Assembly (NCBI GenBank): GCA_944349655.1
Contig: CALVNL010000001.1
Span: 1 to 51,808, forward strand
Length of the DNA: 51,808 nucleotides
Reading direction: 5' to 3'
Source: an uncultured Clostridia bacterium
Lineage (GTDB): Bacteria; Bacillota; Clostridia; Christensenellales; DTU072
The position numbers and the translations under genes are program-made. A model generated the notes under the pieces. That model was given only the letters and a program-made list of their open reading frames with translations. It had not been told where the DNA came from and searched no databases. Of this stretch, positions 6,415 to 15,651 are shown piece after piece (position 1 is the first letter of the stretch; each line of letters opens with the position of its first letter).

Positions 6415-7353
6415 TTGCTGAACGCCGTCGATATATCTGCAGAAAATATCAATTTCGGCGTTTATTATACCGAAGGAAGCGACCTTTATTGGTTATCCCG
6501 CACAGAGGAATGTTTCCGCAAAAAACTGAGGCAGGGAAGTCTGTCCTTGCACGTTTTCGACAGGGTAAACGCTTTGTCGGAAATTCTCGACGCTTTGGGC
6601 GTAATTTCTTTTTTCGGCGAAAGCAACGTAGTAATAGTAAAGGACTCCGAATATAAATTTACCGACAGGGAGCATAAACTTCTTTCGGGATTAAGCTTAG
6701 AAGACGGATATTTGCTTTTTGTGGGCAATAAGAACCTTACTTCTTCGGAAAAAAAAGCTTTTACCGGAATAAATTGTGCTAAGCTGGACAAATTCGCTTG
6801 CGTTAAATACGCGTCGGAACTGTTTCCGTCGGGAATAGACAGAGACGCTGCTAATCTTCTTGTCGAATATTCCGACTGCGATATGGCGAGAATTAAACTC
6901 GAGGCGGAAAAACTGGACGCTTATTGCGACGGAAAAAAGGTCACGGCAAAAGACGTGAAAGAACTGGTAAGCGAAGAGACCGATTTACAGATATTTTCTT
7001 TCGTTTCGGCGTTGACGGAAGGGAAGAAAGAGCTTGCGGCGGCACGTCTTGCTTTCCTCAAACAGAGAGGAGAGTCGCCTGCATATCTTCTGAGCGCTCT
7101 TACCGGTCAGTATGCCAGAATGTTGTATGCGGCATTGAGTCCCAAAAGCGACGCCGATCTCGCGTCCGTTATGGGGATAAAGGAATTTGCCGTAAAAAAA
7201 GCCCGCAGCACGCGTGTTCTTTCTAAGGTTCAGCTGAAGAAAACCGTCAATATGCTGGTGGATTACGAATTGAAGTTCAAGAGCGGCCTTCTCACCGACC
7301 GTACCGCCCTCGACGCGGCGGTGGCGAGACTGTTTGCCGGGGAGGTTAAATGA
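6415..7353 (+). CDS. holA: DNA polymerase III subunit delta
   Basis: A 312-residue clamp-loader delta subunit, which opens the sliding clamp during replication. Recognisable features are the degenerate AAA+ N-terminus (residues ~5-140: SLSLHVFDRVNALSEILDAL, FFGESNVVIVKDSE) and the C-terminal helical collar (FSFVSALTEGKKELAAARL ... LLTDRTALDAAVARLF). The start is taken as TTG at 6415 because GGAGGA lies about seven bases upstream; the alternative TTG at 6364 has no ribosome-binding site. It begins the operon holA / membrane protein / cdaA / DUF1015 / lysC and overlaps the next gene by four bases. Confidence 0.88.
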   Translation: MLNAVDISAENINFGVYYTEGSDLYWLSRTEECFRKKLRQGSLSLHVFDRVNALSEILDALGVISFFGESNVVIVKDSEYKFTDREHKLLSGLSLEDGYLLFVGNKNLTSSEKKAFTGINCAKLDKFACVKYASELFPSGIDRDAANLLVEYSDCDMARIKLEAEKLDAYCDGKKVTAKDVKELVSEETDLQIFSFVSALTEGKKELAAARLAFLKQRGESPAYLLSALTGQYARMLYAALSPKSDADLASVMGIKEFAVKKARSTRVLSKVQLKKTVNMLVDYELKFKSGLLTDRTALDAAVARLFAGEVK

Positions 7354-8126
7354 AATTATTATTCAAGGACGGCTTCGTCGCCAAACTCAAGAAACTGCCC
7401 GACTGGGGCTGGATGTTTCTTCTTTACGTCACTTTCTTTTTCAGGGACGCATATTCGCTCGTCGGCAATCTTTCCGCCGAAGCCGAAGGACTGGCGGCGC
7501 AATTTGCCGAAATGGGAATGGTAGTGAACGCAAAAGCGATGATGGTGGTTTCTGCTTTGATATATCCGCTTATCGTGACGGCTCTTTTCGAACTGCTTAT
7601 GATGGCGGTTTATTCTCTTCTTGCAAGAAGATTTTATATCGTATCCGTCAACCGTAAGGATTTTGTTTTCCGCGTCAGAATAGTAATTATCGTCGCTAAT
7701 CTTATTTTAGGGTTGATAGGTATATTCTATTTCTTTTTCGAAGAAACCAGACTGATACTGCCGGCAATATTCGAATACTCGGTGCAGACGGCGCTTTTGG
7801 TGCTGTTCTACGAACAGTTCCGTAAATTTATGCTCCCCAAACGTATGCACGCAACGTTCTTTATGTATATTGCTCGCATTTATGTGGGAATTTACCTTCT
7901 CATCGGCGCTTTCCAGCTTATTACGGGATTGGTTTCGGCGCCGTTGCCGCAAGGGACGGAACTCGCTTCGATTATTCTGTGGTTCCTTATTCCCGCTATA
8001 AGCGCAGCGCTTGCCTTGCTTTATTATAAGAAGCTGGTCAAAATTTCTTCCGAGGACGAGGATAACGACCTCTTTATCAGAAAAGAAGAAGACGATAACA
8101 ATATTTTCAAAGATTTGGGTTTTTAA
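7350..8126 (+). CDS. Polytopic membrane protein of unknown function
   Basis: A 258-residue protein with roughly six hydrophobic segments (around residues 20-35, 60-90, 108-130, 138-155, 168-190 and 203-225) and a very acidic cytoplasmic-looking tail (SSEDEDNDLFIRKEEDDNN). No family recognised. The start overlaps the holA stop (ATGA), and an 11-bp gap separates it from cdaA, so it is co-expressed with the c-di-AMP synthase. In many Bacillota cdaA is coupled to ybbR; this protein is not YbbR-like, and partnership with CdaA is only inferred from position. Confidence 0.8.
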   Translation: MKLLFKDGFVAKLKKLPDWGWMFLLYVTFFFRDAYSLVGNLSAEAEGLAAQFAEMGMVVNAKAMMVVSALIYPLIVTALFELLMMAVYSLLARRFYIVSVNRKDFVFRVRIVIIVANLILGLIGIFYFFFEETRLILPAIFEYSVQTALLVLFYEQFRKFMLPKRMHATFFMYIARIYVGIYLLIGAFQLITGLVSAPLPQGTELASIILWFLIPAISAALALLYYKKLVKISSEDEDNDLFIRKEEDDNNIFKDLGF

Positions 8127-8137
8127 GAGGATAAAAT

Positions 8138-8929
8138 ATGCATTTCGGGGCAGGTAACGTAATTTCATTGGTTGTGGCGGCGATTTTCATCGCTGCCGTA
8201 ATAGTTTTTTTCGCAAGAAGAAAATCTTTCGTGCTGGCGGCTTTATATACGTCGGCTTTATGCGTTTATCTTGCCGTTTACGTTTTGAGTTGGTTCTTTG
8301 GCGGAATGGAACTCGCTACGTCCATTGCGGATATTTGCGCAATCGCTCTTATAGTTTCGGCGGTAGCGGTTTATCAGGCGGAAATAAAAAGTTTCTTTTT
8401 CAGCCTTGCCAAAATGTCCAAAAAACAGCATACCGTAAGTTTCAGCGACGAAGAGTTACAGAAAACCATCGAAGAAATAGTCAAGGCCTGTCAGACTATG
8501 TCCAAAGCCCGCACGGGAGCGTTGATCGTCGTGGTGCCTACTAAAATCAATCAGTTTATATTGGATTCAGGCGTGGAACTCGGAGCCGTGCTTTCGGCGT
8601 CGCTTCTGGAAAGTATTTTCAATACCCGTGCGCCCATGCACGACGGGGCGGTGGTTGTCAAAGGGAATAAAGTTCTGGCGGCAGGTTGTTTCCTTCCGCT
8701 CAGTCAGACCCAGTCCATCAACAAAGATATAGGCACGAGGCATCGCGCGGCGATAGGAATAACCGAAGAAAGCGACAATTTGAGTATCGTCGTAAGCGAG
8801 GAAAACGGAATTATTTCCGTGGCGAAAAAGGGCATTTTGAGAAGATATATCACGCCCGAAAGATTATCCGATATTCTGTACGAAACTTACGGGGTTTCGG
8901 CAAGAATAAGAAATTACCGCAGAGGATGA
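8138..8929 (+). CDS. cdaA: Membrane diadenylate cyclase (c-di-AMP synthase)
   Basis: A 263-residue enzyme joining two ATP into c-di-AMP, the Gram-positive second messenger for osmolyte and cell-wall control. Three N-terminal hydrophobic helices (residues ~8-80) are followed by a linker and the DAC domain, with catalytic DGA at 169-171 (MHDGAVVV) and RHR at 201-203 (GTRHRAAIG). Length and layout match CdaA rather than soluble DisA. AGAGG precedes the ATG. Unlike the usual cdaA-ybbR-glmM arrangement, neighbours here are holA, a membrane protein and a DUF1015 gene. Confidence 0.95.
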   Translation: MHFGAGNVISLVVAAIFIAAVIVFFARRKSFVLAALYTSALCVYLAVYVLSWFFGGMELATSIADICAIALIVSAVAVYQAEIKSFFFSLAKMSKKQHTVSFSDEELQKTIEEIVKACQTMSKARTGALIVVVPTKINQFILDSGVELGAVLSASLLESIFNTRAPMHDGAVVVKGNKVLAAGCFLPLSQTQSINKDIGTRHRAAIGITEESDNLSIVVSEENGIISVAKKGILRRYITPERLSDILYETYGVSARIRNYRRG

Positions 8930-8932
8930 GAG

Positions 8933-10156
8933 GTGAATATGAACAACGTGGTTATTAAACCCGAAATTCTGTTGCCGAAGAACGTTGACTGGGAAAAATG
9001 GGCGGTCATTGCCTGCGACCAGTTTACTTCGCAACCCGACTATTGGGAAAAGCTCGCGCTTTTCGTGGGAGACAGCCCGAGCACGCTGAAAATTATTTTT
9101 CCCGAAGTTTATCTGGAAAAGGGAATGGAGGAAAGGGTACAAAACATCAACGAAACGATGAAAAGTTATCTTTCCGACGGACTGTTCGAAAAGGTAAACG
9201 GTTTTGTGCTGACCGAGAGGACGGTGGCAAACGGTGCCAAAAGGAAAGGTCTGATAGTGGCGGTGGACCTGGAGCAATACGATTATCACAGAGTTCGCGC
9301 AGGGATAAGAGCGACGGAGGACACCATAGAAAGCCGCCTGCCCGTGCGTATGGAAATCCGCAAGGACGCTCCGCTGGAACTTCCGCACATTATTTTACTT
9401 ATCGACGACGTGGAAAAAACAGTCATAGAACCCCTTTACGAAAAAAGGGAAAAAATGCGTAAACTTTACGACTTCGACCTCAATATGAACGGCGGGCACA
9501 TCGTCGGTTACGAAGTAAAGGACGCCGAAAACGTAATAGAAAAAATAAACGCTCTCGGAGATAAAGACTTACAGGTTAAAAAATACGGAACCGACGCAGG
9601 GATAATCCTTGCCGTAGGGGACGGCAACCACAGTATGGCGACGGCGAAGAAGCACTGGGACAACCTGAAAACCACTTTATCCGAAGCAGAACGCGAAAAT
9701 CACCCTGCAAGGTACGCCTTGGCGGAAATTCTCAATATTTACGACGAAGGGCTTATTTTCGAACCTATCCACAGGGTTATACTGAACGGGGGAAAGGAAG
9801 TAGCGGATATTTTGAAAAAAGAATTGAAAGGGGACGGAGTGCTTACTCTTCTGACCGAAGAAGGGGAAATTTCTTTGCCGTGTCCGGCAAAAAGCAGCGA
9901 AACCATTACCGCGGTGCAGGGGGTTATAGAAAAATATTCTTCCGTTTACGGTTGGGAAGTGGATTACGTTCACGGAAAAGAACACCTTGCCTCGGTTACT
10001 GCGGAAAAAGGCGTAGGGATACTTATGCCGTGTTTTGCAAAGTCCGAACTCATAAATTACGTTGTTAACTGCGGAAACCTGCCTAAAAAAGCCTTTTCCA
10101 TAGGAACCGCGGAAAATAAAAAATATTATATCGAAGCAAAGAGGATTGTCAAATGA
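8933..10156 (+). CDS. DUF1015 family protein
   Basis: A 407-residue soluble protein of the DUF1015 (COG4198) family. The start of the fold, LPKNVDWEKWAVIACDQFTS, and the central AVGDGNHSMATAKKHW are hallmark patterns; the latter resembles a catalytic or ligand-binding loop. The family is widespread in Clostridia and its biochemical role is not settled. The GTG at 8933 has AGAGG at proper spacing; ATG at 8939 is an alternative only two codons later. It overlaps the aspartate kinase start by four bases (ATGA). Confidence 0.88.
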   Translation: MNMNNVVIKPEILLPKNVDWEKWAVIACDQFTSQPDYWEKLALFVGDSPSTLKIIFPEVYLEKGMEERVQNINETMKSYLSDGLFEKVNGFVLTERTVANGAKRKGLIVAVDLEQYDYHRVRAGIRATEDTIESRLPVRMEIRKDAPLELPHIILLIDDVEKTVIEPLYEKREKMRKLYDFDLNMNGGHIVGYEVKDAENVIEKINALGDKDLQVKKYGTDAGIILAVGDGNHSMATAKKHWDNLKTTLSEAERENHPARYALAEILNIYDEGLIFEPIHRVILNGGKEVADILKKELKGDGVLTLLTEEGEISLPCPAKSSETITAVQGVIEKYSSVYGWEVDYVHGKEHLASVTAEKGVGILMPCFAKSELINYVVNCGNLPKKAFSIGTAENKKYYIEAKRIVK

Positions 10157-11469
10157 ACTTGAAAGTATGTAAATTCGGCGGAACTTCAATGGCCGAGAAG
10201 AAAACCATCGACCTTGTCAAAAATATTATTTTGTCCGACGAAACCAGGCGTTTCGTGATAGTCAGCGCACCCGGAAAAAGGTTCGCTTCCGACATTAAAA
10301 TCACCGACCTTCTGTACGAATGTTTTTACGAAAAGGTACGCAGCGGAAGTTGCGCGGTACCTTTTGCGAGGATTAAAAAACGTTTTTACGATCTCGTAAA
10401 CGAGTTGGAACTCGACCTCGATATAGGTTACCATCTCGACAGGATTCAGGAGGAAATCGACAAAAGTGCAACGCCCGATTTTGCCGCCAGCAGAGGGGAA
10501 TATCTTTCCGCTTTAATTACTTCCGAAATTCTCGGAATGGAATTTATCGACGCTGCGGAAATCATTAAGTTTACCGCAAAAGGAGTCTTCGACGCCGAAA
10601 CCACCAACGATATCGTTTCCCACAGACTTTCGCTTGTCAAAGGAGCCGTTATACCGGGCTTTTACGGAGCTATGCCCGACGGCAGCATAAAGACTTTTTC
10701 CAGAGGCGGAAGCGATTTTACCGGAGCAATTATTGCAAGGGGCGTTATGGCGGACGTTTACGAAAACTGGACGGACGTGGACGGTTTTATGACCACCGAC
10801 CCGCGTATCGTGAAAGATCCGCTTCTTATAGACGTATTGAGCTACGAGGAGTTGAGAGAACTGTCCTATATGGGAGCGAGCGTTCTGCACCCGGAATCCA
10901 TTTTCCCGTTGCAGGGGACGGAAATTCCCATCAATATCCGCAACACTTTCAATCCTTCCAGCAAAGGTACTTTGATAGTGAAGGACACCTCGGTCAAGGA
11001 AGGCAGGCTTGTGACGGGTATAGCGGGGCGTAAAGGCTTTACCACCATACTGATCAAAAAATCTATGATGAACGCCCAGATAGGGTTCTGCCGTCAGGTA
11101 CTTTCGGTATTGGAAAACTACCACATAAGTCTGGAACATATGCCCACGGGTATAGATACGATGAGCCTCATTATCCCCGACAGCGACCTCGAACAGGGAA
11201 TGGAGTTCGAACTCGTGTCCAAAATCAGAGGCAAAGTAAATCCCGATTCGATTTTCGTATATAAGGATATTTCTCTCATCGCAGTGGTCGGACACGGAAT
11301 GAGCCATCAGACGGGTACCGCCGCAAAAGTTTTCACCGCGCTTGCAAAAGCCGACGTCAACGTCAAGATGATAGACCAGGGCAGCAGCGAACTCAATATA
11401 ATAATCGGCGTCAACACGTCTGACTTCGAAAAAGCGATATCGGCAATTTACGGAGCGTTTTTCGGTTAA
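10153..11469 (+). CDS. lysC: Aspartate kinase
   Basis: A 438-residue monofunctional aspartokinase, first step of lysine/threonine/methionine and diaminopimelate synthesis (aspartate to aspartyl phosphate). The ATP-binding KFGGTS is at residues 7-12. Further kinase motifs are FSRGGSDFTGA and ENWTDVDGFMTTDP. The C-terminal third holds two ACT domains (IAGRKGFTTILIKKS..., DISLIAVVGHGM...), where feedback by lysine or threonine usually acts. It is the last gene of the holA operon and is followed by a strong terminator. No riboswitch lies before it, unlike the asd-dapA-dapB operon further right. Confidence 0.95.
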   Translation: MNLKVCKFGGTSMAEKKTIDLVKNIILSDETRRFVIVSAPGKRFASDIKITDLLYECFYEKVRSGSCAVPFARIKKRFYDLVNELELDLDIGYHLDRIQEEIDKSATPDFAASRGEYLSALITSEILGMEFIDAAEIIKFTAKGVFDAETTNDIVSHRLSLVKGAVIPGFYGAMPDGSIKTFSRGGSDFTGAIIARGVMADVYENWTDVDGFMTTDPRIVKDPLLIDVLSYEELRELSYMGASVLHPESIFPLQGTEIPINIRNTFNPSSKGTLIVKDTSVKEGRLVTGIAGRKGFTTILIKKSMMNAQIGFCRQVLSVLENYHISLEHMPTGIDTMSLIIPDSDLEQGMEFELVSKIRGKVNPDSIFVYKDISLIAVVGHGMSHQTGTAAKVFTALAKADVNVKMIDQGSSELNIIIGVNTSDFEKAISAIYGAFFG

Positions 11470-11486
11470 TTTAATTTTATTACATA

Positions 11487-11517
11487 GAAAAACCCGACTG
11501 CAGTCGGGTTTTTTTTG
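11487..11517 (+). terminator. Terminator after lysC
   Basis: AAACCCGACTG/CAGTCGGGTT hairpin followed by a run of eight T; the A run on the left lets it also serve the convergent gene. Confidence 0.92.
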
Positions 11518-11554
11518 TGCAAAATAACCGTTTGCGTAAATGATAAAGGCTTTT

Positions 11555-11971
11555 TCAATAGCTTCCGAGAAGCAGGGGCGTCCCTGCGGTAACCGTTCCG
11601 TCTTGCTTTACGGCAATCTGAAGATTGACCTCTCCGAATGCGGTTTTTCTTGTTCGGCGTATCAGGGGAGAACGGTAACTTTTTACCGTAATGTCGGAAA
11701 AAGTTTCGCTGCCTACTTCTTCGGCTTTCAGTACGGATACGAGTTTATCGACCTTTTCCTTTCCCTCGAAACGGACCGATATGCCGTCTTCGCTGTAGAA
11801 TACCGTCTTCAGATAGGCGTCGAAAGCGTTAAGATTATATTCCTCCTCAGGGGCGGTATCGAGATACACCGAGTAAACCCCGTCGGTAAAAAGCGTCGCT
11901 ATTATAAATCCACCTGCGGCAAGGAGCAGAACGCAGATTATCGCAAGTAAAGTAAGAAATATTTTTTTCAT
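11555..11971 (-). CDS. Membrane-anchored protein of unknown function
   Basis: A 138-residue protein with one N-terminal hydrophobic helix (KKIFLTLLAIICVLLLAAGGFIIATLF without charged breaks), then an extracytoplasmic domain of about 110 residues, predicted mixed alpha/beta. There is no lipobox cysteine, so it is probably a single-pass anchor. The ATG at 11971 is preferred to a TTG at 12013 that lacks any ribosome-binding site, although the AAGGA upstream of 11971 is at loose spacing. It sits alone between lysC and the phage-derived cluster. Function unknown. Confidence 0.6.
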   Translation of the reverse strand: MKKIFLTLLAIICVLLLAAGGFIIATLFTDGVYSVYLDTAPEEEYNLNAFDAYLKTVFYSEDGISVRFEGKEKVDKLVSVLKAEEVGSETFSDITVKSYRSPLIRRTRKTAFGEVNLQIAVKQDGTVTAGTPLLLGSY

Positions 11972-12087
11972 AAGAATTTTTATTTCCTTTTTAATTTTTT
12001 TTATACTTTTCAAGGAAAGCGACGAAGTTTTTTTCTTTGGCTTTCGAATTTAAGCCGAAATTTTCCGGAAACGTCCGTTTCAAAGGT

Positions 12088-12093
12088 TATAAT
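12088..12093 (+). promoter_or_regulatory. Candidate -10 box for the capsid cluster
   Basis: A perfect TATAAT lies 20 bases before the terminase start, but no -35-like hexamer (nothing near TTGACA at 16-18 bp) and no extended -10 TG are seen. If it is the promoter, it would need an activator or another sigma factor. A small inverted repeat GGCTT/AAGCC lies just upstream, near 12040-12057. Confidence 0.4.
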
Positions 12094-12112
12094 CGCTTGC
12101 GGCAGAGGCATT

Positions 12113-13546
12113 ATGGACGACAAAGAAAGAATTTTACGCATCAGAAAAATCAACGATATCCTTAAAACACGCAAAAAATACGACGCTCTCGCTTGTTACA
12201 ACAAAGGGGAAAAAGTTCATGAAAAACAGCTGGCTTTTCACAGAAGTTTGAAGCGTAACAGGTGGGTTTTCGGCGGGAACCGAAGCGGCAAGACCGAATG
12301 CGGCGCGGTGGAAACGGTATGGATGGCGAGGGGGATACATCCGTACAGGACTAACCGTCCCGACGTCAGCGGCTGGGTTGTGAGCGTCAGTTACGACGTG
12401 CAAAGGGAAGTCGCTCAGAGTAAAATTCTGCACTACCTCCGCCCCGATTGGATAGAAGACGTGATTATGCATACCGGCGCCAAAGGTAATCCGTCCTCGG
12501 GTATCATCGATACCATCGTCGTGCGAAACGTTTTCGGCGGTTTTTCTAAAATCGGTTTCAAGTCGGCAGAGTCGGGCAGAGAGAAATTTCAGGGAGCGAG
12601 TCTGGATTTCGTCTGGTTCGACGAGGAGCCTCCTCAGGATATTTACGAGGAGTGCAAAATGAGGGTGTTGGACAAAAAAGGAGATTTGTTCGGCACGATG
12701 ACGCCTCTTAAAGGACTTACCTGGGTTTACGACTTAATTTATCTCAACAGGTATAACGACAAAGAGGTTTTCTATATACAGATGGAATGGGCGGACAACC
12801 CTTTCCTCGACCCCGAAGAAGTTCGGAATATTACTTCGGGTATGAGCGAAGAAATGCTCGAAAGCCGCCGATACGGGCATTTCAAAGCTAATTCCGGTCT
12901 GGTTTATCCCGAATTCGACGAAAGCATACACGTTATAGACCCGTTTGATTTTCCTTTGGAATGGCAGGATACCGTTTCCATTGACCCGGGACTACGGAAT
13001 CCTTTGAGCGCGCATTTTTACTGCGTGGACGGGGACGACAACGTTTACGTCGTTGCGGAACATTACGAACAGGACAAGGATATCGATTATCACGCCGAAA
13101 AAATTCTCGGGTTAGCCGACCGATTGAACTGGCATCGCAATTCCTCGGGAAAACTGGAGTCGCTTATCGACAGCGCGGCGGGACAAAGAACTCTCGCTTC
13201 CTCGAAAAGCGTTTCCGAACTGTTCCACGAGAGGGGGATCGCCGTCAATCCGAGGGTGAACAAGGAACTTTTCAGCGGAATAAGCAGGGTCAGAAGTTAT
13301 TTTGCCGAGAGACCGCCGAAAATTTATATTTTTCGCAACTGCGTCAATCTGATAAGAGAAATCAAATGTTACCGCTGGGGGGAAGGCGACGCACCGGTTA
13401 AAAAAGACGACCACGCTTTGGACGAATTACGGTATTACCTTATGACCAGACCTACGTTTACGCCTCCTCCGACAAAACCCGGGTTTGTGGAAAAAAACTA
13501 CAAAAGACTTTTAAGACTCAACAAAAAGGGAGGAAGTTATGCTTGA
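12113..13546 (+). CDS. Phage terminase large subunit
   Basis: A 477-residue DNA-packaging motor, P22/Sf6-like (Terminase_6 type). The ATPase half has Walker A GGNRSGKT (54-61), Walker B ending in D170-E171 (DFVWFDEE) and coupling motif GTMTP (194-198). The nuclease half has the acidic residues expected: D291 in SIDPGL, D353 in LIDSAAG, and D432/D433/D437 in DDHALDELRYYL. All catalytic residues are therefore present, arguing against decay. AGAGG lies four bases upstream of the ATG. It overlaps the next gene by eight bases. It would pump DNA into preformed heads through the portal encoded two genes on. Confidence 0.93.
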   Translation: MDDKERILRIRKINDILKTRKKYDALACYNKGEKVHEKQLAFHRSLKRNRWVFGGNRSGKTECGAVETVWMARGIHPYRTNRPDVSGWVVSVSYDVQREVAQSKILHYLRPDWIEDVIMHTGAKGNPSSGIIDTIVVRNVFGGFSKIGFKSAESGREKFQGASLDFVWFDEEPPQDIYEECKMRVLDKKGDLFGTMTPLKGLTWVYDLIYLNRYNDKEVFYIQMEWADNPFLDPEEVRNITSGMSEEMLESRRYGHFKANSGLVYPEFDESIHVIDPFDFPLEWQDTVSIDPGLRNPLSAHFYCVDGDDNVYVVAEHYEQDKDIDYHAEKILGLADRLNWHRNSSGKLESLIDSAAGQRTLASSKSVSELFHERGIAVNPRVNKELFSGISRVRSYFAERPPKIYIFRNCVNLIREIKCYRWGEGDAPVKKDDHALDELRYYLMTRPTFTPPPTKPGFVEKNYKRLLRLNKKGGSYA

Positions 13547-13799
13547 CGTTCTATATAAAAAAGCGACGGGCTACGAGGTTACCGAAACCACTCGGGAATA
13601 CGGGGTGGACGAAGAAGGAAACTCCAAACTCATTAAAGAAAAAACTTCCACTAAATTCGTTCCGCCCGATCTTGCCGCCATAAAAGCGTACCTGGAAATG
13701 AAAGACGGGGAATTGTTTTCGATGACCGACGAAGAACTGAAGAAAGAACGCAGAAAACTGTTAAGGGAGTTAAAAAACTCATCCAAAGGAGATTTATGA
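13539..13799 (+). CDS. Small phage protein, possible terminase small subunit substitute
   Basis: An 86-residue charged protein placed between terminase and portal. The pattern FVPPDLAAIKAYLEM resembles a segment seen in Bacillota small terminase subunits and small packaging-region proteins; the C-terminal half (MTDEELKKERRKLLRELKN) is a helix. No helix-turn-helix is visible. It is coupled to both neighbours by overlaps and has GGGAGG upstream. Its position and this motif make a packaging role plausible, but a true TerS assignment is not established. Confidence 0.7.
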   Translation: MLDVLYKKATGYEVTETTREYGVDEEGNSKLIKEKTSTKFVPPDLAAIKAYLEMKDGELFSMTDEELKKERRKLLRELKNSSKGDL

Positions 13800-15631
13800 G
13801 AAAGAAAAACAACGATCTGGTAAAGGAAGTCATGACCGACTACCGTAATCGCAAAGAAGCGAGAAAAAGTCTGGAAACGGGCTGGCTTCTGAACGCCAAT
13901 TTTTATTCGGGCAACCAGTATGCCGAAATTATGCCCAACGGGGAAATAAGGGACAACGGAAAGGATTACTACTGGCAGAGCAGGGAGGTTTTCAATCATA
14001 TCGCGCCGATTATCGAAACGAGGCTGGCAAAATTTGCAGGAGTAGGGGTAGGCGTGACCGTCCGACCTGCAACGGGAGACGCGTCCGACGTCAACGCCGC
14101 CAAGTTTTCCACGGCTTTACTGAGGAGCGTGCAGGAGGAAAACGATTTCAAGAAACTGACGAGAGAAGCCATATTTTGGGCGGAAATCTGCGGTACGAGT
14201 TTTTATAAAGTGAGCTGGTCCAACGAAAAGGGAGCGTTTCTTTCGCCGACGCTCAGGGAAGGGGACGTGGAAGTCACCGTTTGTCCCCCGTACGAAATTT
14301 ATCCCGATAACCTTTCGGCAAGGGACCTTTCCGAAGTAAAGAGTCTGATACACGCAAAGGCGTATCCGGCAAGCGTGGTGGAAGAGTTATGGCAGGTGAA
14401 GGTTAAGGGCGAGGAAGTTGACGTACTCAGTCCGGAAATGCCGCTTAACCGTTATAACGGCAGGACGGGAATGTTGCCCGAAGTGAAAAAAGATTACGTC
14501 GTGGTGGTGGAAAGATATTCCTTGCCCGACAAACAGCATCCCGAAGGACGACTTACCGTCGTGGGCGGAAACAAACTTCTTTACGACGGAGTTTTACCCT
14601 ATATCAACGGAAAAAACGGGGAAAGGGGCTTTCCTTTCGTAAGGCAGACCTGTCTTGAAAAACCCGCTTCGTTTTTCGGAACGGGAATCATCGATCGTCT
14701 TATACCCGTACAGAGAGCCTACAACGCCATAAAAAACCGCAAACACGAATACCTCAATCGTATGGCGATGGGGATACTGATGGTGGAAGACGGGAGCGTG
14801 GACGTCGATTCCTTGCAAGAAGAAGGACTGGCTCCGGGGAAAGTCGTGATTTACCGCCAGGGCAGCAACGTACCCGTTATGCTCAATATGGGCGGAGTGC
14901 CGAACGAGTTTTACGAGGAAGAAAACCGTCTTTTAAGCGAATTCGTCACGGTAAGCGGCGTAAGCGATTTTCTGACCAGCAGTACGATAAGTTCCTCGAA
15001 CGTAAGCGGCGTTGCGTTGAACCTCATTATAGAACAGGACAACAACCGCCTCAGTATCACCATAGGCAGTATAAAAAACGCATCCCGAGAGTTGGGACGG
15101 CAGGTATTGAGACTGTATAAACAGTTTGCCTCCGACCTCCGACTTAAACGTATCAGCGGCGAAAACGGCGAGACCGAAATGAAGAGTTTTACCGCAAACG
15201 ACATAACAGGCGACGATATAGTATTCGACGTGGAAAGCGAAACCGTGGACAGCATAACCACCAGGAAAGCCATGGCGGAAGACTTGTTGAGGCTGGGCGT
15301 GTTTAACGACGAAAACGGTAAAATTTCGGATACCGCACGTCTTAAATTGCTGGAAATTATGGGCTTCGGAAACTGGGAAAACGCCCTTTCCACCAAAGAA
15401 CTGCACGTTAAGAAAGCCGATAGGGAAAACATTAACCTTAAGAAAAAGGCTCCCGAAATACAAGATACGGATGACCATAGTTTACACATTGAGGAGCATA
15501 TCCGATATTTGATAAGCGAAGAAAACGATTTAAGCCAACAGGACAGAAAAACGCTGTCAGAGCATATACGTCGGCACAGGGTATATTTACGCCTTACCAA
15601 CGAAGCCGACGCACTTAACCAAAATACTTAA
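13796..15631 (+). CDS. Phage portal protein (P22-like)
   Basis: A 611-residue portal, the dodecameric ring through which DNA enters and leaves the head. The N-terminal segment (KEVMTDYRNRKEARK...NFYSGNQYAEI), the central YSLPDKQHPEGRLTVVGGNKLLYDG and the stem region (IPVQRAYNAIKNRKHEYLNRM) follow the large podovirus-type portal layout; the length fits this class rather than siphovirus portals of about 400-500 residues. AAGGAG precedes the ATG, which overlaps the previous stop (ATGA). The frame is uninterrupted over 1.8 kb. Confidence 0.88.
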   Translation: MRKKNNDLVKEVMTDYRNRKEARKSLETGWLLNANFYSGNQYAEIMPNGEIRDNGKDYYWQSREVFNHIAPIIETRLAKFAGVGVGVTVRPATGDASDVNAAKFSTALLRSVQEENDFKKLTREAIFWAEICGTSFYKVSWSNEKGAFLSPTLREGDVEVTVCPPYEIYPDNLSARDLSEVKSLIHAKAYPASVVEELWQVKVKGEEVDVLSPEMPLNRYNGRTGMLPEVKKDYVVVVERYSLPDKQHPEGRLTVVGGNKLLYDGVLPYINGKNGERGFPFVRQTCLEKPASFFGTGIIDRLIPVQRAYNAIKNRKHEYLNRMAMGILMVEDGSVDVDSLQEEGLAPGKVVIYRQGSNVPVMLNMGGVPNEFYEEENRLLSEFVTVSGVSDFLTSSTISSSNVSGVALNLIIEQDNNRLSITIGSIKNASRELGRQVLRLYKQFASDLRLKRISGENGETEMKSFTANDITGDDIVFDVESETVDSITTRKAMAEDLLRLGVFNDENGKISDTARLKLLEIMGFGNWENALSTKELHVKKADRENINLKKKAPEIQDTDDHSLHIEEHIRYLISEENDLSQQDRKTLSEHIRRHRVYLRLTNEADALNQNT

Positions 15632-15651
15632 TAAAGGAGATAACGGAAATT

